Source: Micrasema longulum
Taxonomy: Eukaryota; Arthropoda; Insecta; Trichoptera; Brachycentridae
DNA length: 64,000 nt
NCBI GenBank assembly: GCA_022494885.1
Contig: JAGVSM010003943.1
Coordinates: 248,001 to 312,000 of the forward strand
Direction of reading: 5' to 3'
Under the pieces are notes generated by a model that searched no databases, was not told the origin of the DNA, and worked only from the letters and a program-made list of their open reading frames with translations. The translations under genes were made by a program, and so were the position numbers. Below are positions 13,301-25,300 of this stretch, one piece after another (position 1 is the first letter of the stretch; every line of letters begins with the position of its first letter).

Positions 13301-16300
13301 GTTCTCTTTCCGCCGTCGACAACTTAATTCCCTACTGCAATGTTTTATAGTTTCTGGATGGGCTGAAACATAAGACTGAACATCTTATTTTCTATGTAAC
13401 AATGACTCAAGTACTGAATTTTTTTAAATCATTGAATTGCCCCTGTCACAATTTAAAATTAAGATCCTAAGTTTTGTTAAATATACATTTTTTTTTGTCA
13501 TATAGAAACTAGCTGAGGAGTTTGAAACCCAGAGGTTGGCTCTGAAGGAAATGGAAGGTCAAGTAAAGGCTTACCAAGATGCTGGTAAACATGTCGCTGC
13601 TTCCAGATTAAAGGAGCAGTTAAATTTACTTCAGGTATTCATATTTTTAATATATCTCAATGAGAAGACGAAAGGGGAATTGATGCAGCCATAAAATATG
13701 CCAGTAACAAGAATGAAAACAAAAAAATTAAACTGGATTGTGGTCTTGTGGTATTGTCACGTGCTTCAGCAACAGAGATCTGAAGTTAGGATCTTGCTCG
13801 TATCATTTGATTTCCATCTTCTAGTGGTTATTTTCAGCTCTTTGAGTAAATCTTTCTGTGTCCAGGCGGATGAAATATTAAGTTCTGTGTGAGAAACAGA
13901 ATCAGAACACTGGATGATTACTTTTGATTCAATGGCTCAACTCAACTCAATAAAAATCCTGAAAAAGGAAATCGAGTCGAGATAAGTCCGCCTTGTTTAG
14001 CGGTTGGCGCATTCGCCTACCTTACTGGAGGTCCTAGGTTCAATTCCTGGCAGGGTGGATGTGAAATATTGATTTTAAAGCTGGTTCAATACTGCAATGT
14101 TTCATAGCTTCTGGATGGGCTGAAACATAAGACTGATCATCTTACCTTCTATGTAACAAAAATGATCAAGAGGCGCTGCAATTGGAGTAACAATTCATTG
14201 CCCTATCTACCACATGGTGCGGATAGGGAAATTATTAGGTAATGTAATGATTGACAAAAAGTAATTAAACCTGGAGAAAATAAAAATCTGAATCACTATG
14301 ATACCTAACTATAGTCCTTAAAATATAGCTTGATTAGAATGACAGTTGTCAGCAAAAGCGACAACATAACTTTGTAGTAACGTCTAAAGAGTGATTTATG
14401 TTGACACACTCATTCATATCTGGTGAGTCAATTATTTTTTTTAATACAATGCTTGACGTACAAATCAGCATAAATATATAAAATCAGCTTTAAAACTAAA
14501 AAAAAAAAAACAAAATAAACCTAATTATTAACGACGTTCTTACAAGGTTACATCATTTTGCAAAAACATTAGAGATGGGACAAATTTATCAATGTAAATT
14601 GATCTAATAAAAAAATAATTCATTTGATGATATTCACAAAAAAAGTATAAATGTCTTATTTTTTGGTGAATAATTGTATTAAACAACAGTATAGGCTTGT
14701 TTTTGCGTTTTTATATAAATTTTTGGAAAAAGAGTTTCATGTTTTCATGAAAAAACTGATAAAATCAATTTGATCGGTACATGATCAGTGATCGACTGAT
14801 CAGTAATTTCCCATTACTATTTGGCAGCTGTTATTTTAATCAAGCTATATTTTAGGGATTAAAGTTTTTTTTTTAAAATTGGTGTTAAATCACATTAAGT
14901 AATGGAATGGTAAATTTATAGGCAAAATATTTCTCATACTCGTGTCGATGAAGTTTTTTGTTCTGTAGCTAATGTCTTAATTTGTAGTGTGTGGGGTTTT
15001 TAATATTTTAATACCTGTTTGTACCTGTGCGCTAATCGGTACTATTATTAGTATAGTGTGTGTAGGGTTGCCACTCACTGCGGAAACTAAATATAGGAGA
15101 AACAACAAAAAAAATTGTGCAGATAAGATTTTGTAGGAAAAGACATTGTTTTCAAAGATTGAAAAAATATTCAGTAGGGGAATTTTCCTCTAAAGTACAT
15201 TCACGGAGACTGGACTGCTGTACATGTGCGATCCACGAGCCCACTATGCGATATCACGTGATTGTCCCATTTCAGACCATGCAAAAAATTCACACGGCAT
15301 GATAAAATAACATAGGGTGGGTTGATATTAATTTATTTAATGCCGGCAAACGCAACAACCAGTTCACCATGAGGCCGACTAATCTCTATTTCTGAAAGCA
15401 GCCTCTGAATAAAATTGTACAAAATAATATATTAAATGTTAATCCACACTTGTTTTATTGTGCCGTATGGATTTGGATGATACATGTGAAATGGGTTATT
15501 TTCTATTGAATATCATACGCCTGGTTTATTTAAAAAAAAAAAAATAATAAACTGACAGTATTCTGATTGTGGTCCCGTGATAGTATTATGAACTCTAGGT
15601 TAGAGGCCTGAGTTTCTCTTTTCGCCGTCGACAACTTAATTCCTTATGATTCGCACATTAATTAGTTCAAAAACTAGTATCTTACCGATGTAACACTTTC
15701 TTTTTCAGCAAAGCTTCACGAGTTTAGAGGGCCTCCTAGAATCCTTCACTGGAGGTGGTGGGGGAGGAATGGAAGCCAGACTAGCCCGAGCCTTGAGGGA
15801 GTTGAGAGCCGTCTACCGAGGATGTGATCTCTTGGAGTTAGCCGGAGCTGAACCTGAGGATGTAAGGGGACAGCTGAAACATTGCTTGGTGAGACAATAT
15901 TCAATAAATAAAATTTGGTGATAGTTCATTGTAATTATTAAAGAAATTAAAGAGAGTTCTAATACTTTATACGAGACTATTACTTCGGTAATCAGTAAAG
16001 TGCCTCTGTCTGTGTCCGAACAGATAAGGAATACAGTTCTGTGTGTGAAAAATAAAACCAGAATCCTGGACGAGTGCTTTCAGCTCAATGGCTACTCTCG
16101 GGTAAAAGTCTTAAATAAGAATATCGAATGGAGATAAGTTTGCTTCGTAGTGTATTGGTTTGTCTACCGTGCTTGAGGTCTCAGGTTCGATGCAAAAACA
16201 TCAGTAGTCCCAGATACGCTATTTTAATATGTACTTTTATTGTCAAAATAAGAATTATTTTATACTGAAAGTTCTTTATAGATTGAGATTGTCTCCTTTG

Positions 16301-19300
16301 GTTCAAAAGCTATCATATGTTGAAAACACAATCACGAAATCTTGTTTCTTGGACATTTTTTTCGACTCCCGTGGTTTATCCTTTGAGGTACAGCTATATT
16401 GTACGGTCCCTTTTCTCATTTTATTTAGATTTTAAAAATCTTTACTCTTAAACATCTGGTTTTTAAACCTGTGTGGTTATGCAAATAATTACCCATTTAT
16501 TGCTAATAAGATAATAAATTTTTAAAGACTTGCTATGACTTTCACAATGATTGGTAAAACGATGTAAGTGTGCCGATGTAAGATAAATGTATTTTTGATT
16601 GCATTAAATTTAGCACATCCCAGGTGTGTAGGATTGTTCCGCTTGGTTGGTTTAATTGATTGTGTCACCAGCTCTGTGTGGGAGTGGAGAGGTATAGTTT
16701 AATTGAAGTATACCACGTGCTGTGTATTGAAATTTAACAATAAAGATTCTAGATAAATGTGTGTCAGTTCAATTTCTATCATGTCCCACATCACTATTCG
16801 GCATCAGTGAAAATTAAAAATTATGTTTTTGGTTTTATGTGTTTCAATTATTCTTATATTAATTTTGTGTTTTTGCACTTATCAGAGATTCTATCGAACA
16901 CTGAGTGAAATGAAGTCGGAAGTTGAAACGGTTATCAAATCTGGGCGCAAAATGGTCGAAGATGAAGCCGTCGCTGATCCCCAATCATTTTCAAAGAAGA
17001 TTGACACTCTGAAGGAGCTTTACAACAAGTTGGGCGCTCAGATTACGGAGTCAAAACAGATGCTGGAAAATGCTCTGATCACTTCGCGAGAAATACAAAA
17101 TGACCTGCTGTCTCTCAACAAATGGCTCGACAGTCTGGTCGGGAGTATGGGAAAGCAAACACTCGAATTAGAAATGTCCAGAATGCAAGGGATCAAAGAC
17201 AAACTTAATGCAAATTACAACGAGTTTGCTAAACAGTGCGACGCTATTTACTTGGAACCTCTTAAAGAGTCTATCGATAAAACAAATGAGCGATGGGAAC
17301 TTTTGAAGCTCAACGGAATCCCAGAACTGGAAGAAAAAGATGTCGTCAAGTTTTTAAGCGATTTAGATAGCGGCAATTATGTAGATACGTTGTCAGTTGA
17401 AAAACTCAGAGCAATGAAAATTGAAATCGAGTGGAAGATAAAAAATGTTGACAAAGTGCAAGAAGCAGAAAAGTGGAACATCTTGCTAAAAAGGATTGAG
17501 GTAAGTGGGATATTTTGGTTAAATTTCACATAAAATAAATTTGTAATCTTTTCCACAATAAGGTTATGTGTATTTCACTTAGATCAGGGTAAAGATGTTT
17601 TGTCACAGTCATGCGCTTTTATGCACTCGCACACACCCGAACACAAACACCGATGGTGATTGGTTATTATTATATACCTAAAATAGAACCAAACTTTACG
17701 TGCGATCGACTTTTATTACGACATCACACATAAAAATATATTTTATTTAAAAAAATTTATTCAGATAAAAAAATAAAAGTATCCATTATTACTACTAAAT
17801 ACAATTTTTTATATTAATTTAATACATATATTTACATTGACATTTCCCATTACGTAAAAGAAAAAAACAATTTTTGTGTACATAATGGGGAGTGACGTCT
17901 TACATTAGTATTTTTAGTATAACATATAAATTACAAAAATATAAAATAAAAAGTGTTTTCAATCAGTGCTACACAAAAAATGATAACAAAAATAACTTTT
18001 CACTTCTTTCTTAAATATGTTGTATTCTTGACTGCACTTTTTATTTCCTTTGTTCATATCATTAAAGAATAAATTTCCTCTGTAAGTATAATAATGTTGT
18101 GCTGTAGTTGTTTTAATTTTGGAATTAAGATGGTACCAGTTGTTCTAGGTCGCGTACTTACGTTTTGTGACTCGTATATACTCACTGAACATTTTTTGTT
18201 GTTCATATTTAAATTTATTTCAACAGACAGGGAAAACATTTTTGAGAAGGGAATATGGAAGTCTAGGCATTTACAGGGCTTGTAAATGCCTAGACTTCCG
18301 TATTCCCTTCTCAAAAATGTTTTCCCTCTCTGTTGAAATAAATTTAAATATGAACAACTCCCTAGGGAGGAAATCCAGCCAGTCTGCAAGCATTTGGGCA
18401 TAATCAAACATTTTTTGTTGTGTTGGCTTTTTTATTTCATTGTTCAATATTACCTGAATGCATTTTTGTTAAACGCGATTTATGTTATGTTGTTGAAAAA
18501 TACAAAATGTCGTAACTACGTTACATCAACTTTTTCTGTGAGATTATATGCTTTTGAACACTGCCACAATAAATTGTTGAATTTCATACAAATTTAACAG
18601 AATAACCCTTTAATTGAGTTTACTATTAATTAATCACTATTGTAAGCTTTTATAATATGTATTATCCCGCTGTTTATGTTTTAATAGATGTGTAAGAAAC
18701 CCATGTTACTGTGCCCTGTGAATATTCACCTAAAATGTGTTCTCATATAATAACATGTATCATACTCTGATTCCTGTTAGAATTATCCATTTATATTGTG
18801 TGTATCTACATGTGTGGTGCTGGTGAGACTGAAGCTTTACCATCTTTTCAAATGCTTACATATGTATGAAAAAAAAATTCAATGGAAATCTTCAAGGTAA
18901 AGGTCTATCTATCTGGTTTTCTACATTTTTGGTTTCCTTCGCTTTATATTATATACAAATTTATGATAGTTGTTTGCACAATTCAAACAGGTCTTTTCAA
19001 TTATATAGACACAATAATAACATTTCCGTACATCGCTAAACCTCAATTTTCTTTCATTATTGCTTACCTTATGGCTTTTAGTTGACAAAATTAATATAAA
19101 AATATGGCGGCATTTTTGTCATTGTTCTTTTGAAGCTTTTCAAATTGTGTTGTTTTATAAATGATTGTAGCATTCATTTTGATGGTAACATAATATAATT
19201 CGCAAAACTAATACATTAATAAATACTGTCACACTCTATTTGTTACATTGGTGTACATTTTTAATTAGTTAATCAACAAATTTCAAATTGCATACTGAAA

Positions 19301-22300
19301 TTCTGTAAAAAGATGTGTTGCTTAAATTCGAACATTAATAAATATCAGCTTATCATTTAAAACCAATGCTTTTGCTAACATAAATCTAAATCAAGCTAAG
19401 GATAAACTCAGACCTTATATTTACAGAAAGTTCTTCCCAAGATAGAGGGAGATGTAGTTATTCGGGAAGATATCTCGTTAAACGAATTTGTACAAGAATT
19501 ACCCGAATTTTCTGACAATTCCAACGAAAGTACCAAAGAAGAACAAACAGCCAAACCGAAAGTCGATTATGAAATTGTACATATAAGTGACACAATAAAA
19601 AGACGTCTCGAGTCCACAAGTACAGTACCCGATTTGGTACAAACCACCACTGAAAAAGTCAAAGGAAATAAGTCTAAAATCCCTTTGGCACTTAAAAGTC
19701 CTGTTCCCATACGTAAGGAATTTGTAAAAACTAATAAATCTGATAATACCGCAGTCTCTAAGAATGTAACTGAACAAGATGAACAAGATTCTAAGCCTGC
19801 TAACAGCAATTCGCAGGAAAATCATAAAATAGCAGATACATTTAATTTATCTGATGACAGTGCATTGTTTTCACAAATATCTGGGAATACTCTAGTAGTA
19901 AATACACCAACACAAATTAAACCCGTAAAACAGAATCTGTGCCACATGGTTGAGGTAAAGGAAAGTGAAATATTCAAGTCCTCTGTAAACAGCGTGGAAC
20001 CCATGGAGGTTTATCCGTCTGCATCAGTTGAAACTGCTATGCAGTATGGTCCCAACAGTGTCGAAATGGTTGAAATCATCGATACAGAGACAGAATCACC
20101 GGCAGATTCTGATGTAGAAGAAAGGCAGAATAGTGTAGTCAATAGTCAAGATGGTCTTTCGGAGTGGGCTGCAAAACAAATTTCCAAACTTGATTCTACT
20201 ACTAGAATGTCACCCGTTCGACCTGTTAACGAACAGTCTCCTGAAATCGGTCAGCAGACCTTTATTGTGGAAGTTAGTAAAATTGAGGAAGCATCCAAAC
20301 CTTTGATTGGAATATTGAAAAGGAGAAAGAGTTCAAATGACAGCGAGAATGATGTTGACATGAAGTTAGCGAAACCGAACCAAGACTCCCCGCTGAAAGT
20401 CGTAACGGTTCAAGAAATATATTCAGAATCTAATGGAAAGTTTCCATCCACTCCTCCATCAACTCCTTCTGTTGAAGTTCCATTTGATCAAAATCCATTA
20501 CTTGCTGATTTAGAGAATATTCTTTCTCAATTAGAGCATGATGATATTACATCGTGTTTGAAAGACAAGGGTTCTTTTGCAGAGTACCTGATTTTAGATG
20601 AATCACCCAAGGTAGAAGATGGTGGACCTGAAAAAATATCTATAAGTTATGACAGGGTCGATAACCCATCAAGTGGTATGTGCATCCAAAAGCAAACGAT
20701 TACCAAAGAAGTCACTGTAAAAAAGCCTGCTGAAGTAAGTATTGGGGGTACTTCAGTAGCTAGAATAGTACGGAAATCCTCTGGTATTGGCAGTTCAGTC
20801 ACCACTGAGGAAGAAAATGAAAGCTTTTATGGTTCAGATAAAGAAATGGATGATCCTGTTGTGTTTTCTGATGATGAAGAAGATATGACTTTATCCCCTC
20901 AAGAATCACTGTCCGATCCAAAGAATTTCTCCAGCATCGTAGATAAGGTACATGTTATTCTAAGTTTTTACATTTTTTGTGAATGTGATTTTATAAGGGT
21001 TAAGTAACATGGTTATTTAAGGGATTTCTTCATTACGATATCCTTTTATTTTAGTTTTATTGTCACCGTGCGGTTATATTTTACTGATTTTTTTGTCACA
21101 ACTTCTTTGATTTTAGGATAAAATAAATGTTCCCAGTGAGGCTTCTAAAAATCCTCTATGTACTTCAACACCTATAAAACTAGTAGGGGAGAAACCAGAT
21201 GTGTGTAACATTTCTATAAATCCTAGTTCTGACCAGGTTACAGTTGTGGCTCTTTCTCCGAAAATGACGACTAAACCTTTTTCTTACGATAACAAACTGC
21301 CAAGCTCTCCGAAAGAGCAGCCCAAATCTCCGGGCACGAAGCAATTGTCCTCGCCTATTTTCGAAACTAAACTTAGATTGCCAGAAAAGAAATCACCCGC
21401 AGCTCCCCCTAGTCCACTGCCAAAACCTAAATATAAAGCTCCGGGAGTTCCTCTTAGTCCAATAGCCAAAACTAAGTCTTTTATTCCAATAAGCAAAGAG
21501 AGAATACAGGCAAAACCATCTGGTAATTCATCTATTACCGATAAGTCACCATCTCCATCAGTTTCTATGGAGTCACCACTTACCCCCTCACATACTGAGG
21601 GGCCTCCTAAATGGGTACCATCATCACCAGTATCTCCCAGGGAGTCAGAAATGAAGAAAATATTTGGTTCTGATTGTGACGACGAACTTGTACAGTTTGA
21701 ACTAGAAGCTGTTCAAATGATGAGGCGAATGGACGTAATGCTAATAACTGTTGGAGGAGTTGATAATGAAAGAGATCCTGGTAAAAGGCTGGAGGTAAAT
21801 ATTGAATTAATGCATGGTTTCATTTGATCTGTTATGTTATCAAGTGATTGGATTAATTTTTTATTCTTAATTTATAGATTTTAAAGAGTGAACTCGGAAG
21901 CCTGGCTCCTGATGCAGCATCACTGATATCTCGCGGAGACAGTTTAGTTTACACAAAACATAAAATAAACCCGTCTATGGCCGATCATCTGCAAACAAAA
22001 TATCAAGACAAGTTAAGAAACAAGTGGTCAAAAGTGATGTCTGAAATTGAAACCAAGAGAAATATTGCTAGAAAAGCTGAAGATGATCTAAAAGAGTTTT
22101 ACTCACTTAGAAATGACCTTCAAAATTGGTTGAATGAGATTCATACGGAATTACAGTACGCTAACAATTACAATTACCCATCAGAATCTTTAAGAGAGGA
22201 ATTCAAGTCTAAGGAACGTGATGTAATAAAGTTGAATGATATTGCAAAAGAATTGAAACTGCAGAAAGTTGGCTTCCAAGATCAGAATCTGGGGGATGTA

Positions 22301-25300
22301 AATAATGACTGGATCAAGGTTGCGGAAGTGTATGCAACAATTTGTGCTCCTTCCAAGGATAAAGAGAAACATGCCAAAAATGTAAGTTACAGTTTTTTTT
22401 TAAGAAGTTCTTTGAAAAGTTCTTCTGTAAATCAATGAATATTTTTGTGATTTTAGGAAGCTATTGCACAGAAAGGATCAGAATTTGTTACAAAGATAAA
22501 TAAAGTGAGAGAAGCTGTTTCAACTATCTCCCGGCAACTACATTCTCATCCTTTGAATGGTCTGGATTATGACGAATTCCCACAACAGGAAGACTCGTTA
22601 CTAGTAAGATCTTAGTTCTCATATTAAAAAATACATGCATCAATTTAAACATTGAAGTTACCTGATATTTAAAATTATTTTACAGAAAGTAAAGGAGTCT
22701 CTCGTTACATGTCGTCCATCTGTGGAAGAAATCGACCGTGAAAGTGGAGCCATTGTTAAAAAATGTAAAAAAGAACAAACTGACCAAATAAAAAGAGTTT
22801 TAGACAAGTTGAAGGAGGAATGGACTACGGTCAACAAAGCCTTAAAAGAAAGGAATGAGAGGTATGTAAAAAATTCAACTCAAGCGATGTATTTATTTGT
22901 TGGTATGTGTGATCCTGGCTAAATTATTTTTTGTCAGATGGAGAAAATCCCAAACATCGTGGGTAGGACTTTACACAAATTTGGAACAGTTTGGCGAATG
23001 GTTAGATCAAGCTGATCGAATGGCCCTTGATATGAGTAAAGATGGACAACCGCTCAAAGACATGAAGCAAAAACAGAAGGATTTGGAAAAACAGGTAAGT
23101 GACATTCGAACAGATAGTCCTCAAGTATTGGAACCAGTTGTCATGTATTCATATTTTGACTAATTGTTTAAGGTTGCAAGGAAAGAAGGGCAGTTCAATG
23201 TCATTAGCACAGCAAGTAAAGACATTATAGGAAAATGTTCTCCACCATTGTCAATTGATATAAAAGAACAAGTAGAAATCTTGAAAGAGAGATGGTTGCA
23301 GTTGACAAACAAAATGAACGTGATCAGAGACAGGTAATTTATGTATTTCGCATTTGTTAATACAAATTTACTTTTTAATGTTTGCATTGCACAGATAAAA
23401 TTTGCAAATAATGACACTGAAATGGGGCACTGAGATCCATAGAAGCTTAAGCCATATTTTATCCTAGTTAGATGAAAAAAATTTGTACCAGAAAAACATT
23501 AACTGCCAAATTTGTATGATTTAGTAGTTAACATAATTTATTGATGGTCTTGAGCGCCCACAAGGGGGCGTTATCGCCTACTTTGAGATAGACTGATTTA
23601 GGTGTATCCCTTACGCACTGTAACACTCACCATTCTGTCTATATTAAACTGTTCCATCTTTCTCTTTGCTTTAAAAAATATCGATCTTGAGCATCCTCTT
23701 GGGGGGAATCCAGCATTGACTACAAATAATGTTTTGAGTATGTCCAAATGTTTGCAGACTGGCTGGATTTCCTCCCTAGGGGGTTATTTAGATCTAAATT
23801 TGTTGCAATAGATAGGGAAAACATTTTTGAGCAGGGAATATGAAAGTCTAGGCATTTACAGGGCTAATGATCAGTCATTGGCTGGTTTGAGTGGCTACTT
23901 TACACACTGTGTGACATTCACCATTCTGCCACAAACATCCACATTTCCCCAACTCTTCCATCTGTTGACTTTTGTGAAGTAAAAGAGCTGAAACCTTTAT
24001 CATGCGGGTGAGATTCATCCCGCTGAACCAATTTATTCACCTACTAGGCAACGTCTGAAAACAATTTTCCAATTTGTATAGTTCTTCTTTTACCAGTTAG
24101 TTTTTCAACAATGTTTTGAGTATGTCCAAATGTTTGGAGTGTGTCCAAATGTTTGCAGACTGGCTGAATTTACTCCCTAAGGAATCATTTAGAAGAGAAT
24201 GTTACACAGTGTGTAAAGTGGCTACTTAAACCAGCCAATGACAGGTCGTAAGCCCTGTAAATGCCTAGACTTCCATATTCCCTTCTCAAAAATGTTTTCC
24301 CTCTCTGTTGCAACAAATTTTGACTGCAAACATTAAAATATACTTAAAATTTTAAATTGAATTATCCTAGTTGAAATTATTTGAAAATTATATGAAATGT
24401 TTGGATTTGAGTGAAATTAAATAATGTCGGTCCTAACATCGGTCCCTGTGGTACCCCAACTGAGTTTTTCTCTTATTGCAGAATATCTGGCCAAGATGCA
24501 GCTCACCTGATGAAAGAAGGGGCATCCAATTGGCTGCAGAGTACCCACAATTGTTTACAGCAGGTGGAAGCTTTGCTCCAAGGTTCCACTGCCAACCCGT
24601 CTGATGATACTTCTCTTGCTATTCGACTCAGTCTTGTCAAGGTAATAATATCACTTGATTATGCGGTTTGTATAAGGAAATATTCAGAAGATATTTGTTC
24701 TAGAGAGTGCTTCGCATGTCCAATTTTTAAGATTCACTAAAATATCCATAATTTTGAAGATTCAAAAAACGAATTTATTTATTAAAATGTTTTCAACCGC
24801 ATTTAAAGGAGAAACAGTAAGCTACCCAGCACGCGTGAGTTAGGTATTTCATACGACGCATAAAAACACGTTTTTTGAAGGTAGATGTAACAACAATACC
24901 TCAAGCGACGCGACATCCGCCAGGCTCCAATGTTTATCTCAGGCCGTAGAAGACAAGTTTGTGTTTAACAGAAAATAAAATTGTTCACTCGGTTCACAAC
25001 CCAATAATGTTAATTAATGACTGCATACGCCGAGAGTACCTGGAGGACCTATTAGAGGACGTGCGCTGCTCATCATATGTTGACTTTAAAAGAGCCGCAC
25101 AAGACAGGGAGGAATGGAGGAGAAGAATGGAAGTAATTGCTGCCAGCCAATCCCAGGATTGAGACCGGAGAAGAAGAAGTATTAATTGATGATGATGAGC
25201 ATTCAGAATAGCACCCCCTGAAGCATAATATTGATCTGGGTGATGATGATGACGAACGTTGGGTACGTTCGCGTAAAAGATGATAGAGATACATTGCACT

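Larger units (their letters stand above)
13635..15708 (+). other. Intron 15 with SINEs
   Basis: 2,074 nt. It holds a full SINE family 2 copy (13860-14240), a partial tRNA-like head just upstream (about 13735-13800), a SINE-like repeat (15190-15400) and another family 2 head fragment (15575-15650). Between them, 14250-15060 is AT-rich without recognisable content. Confidence 0.75.
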
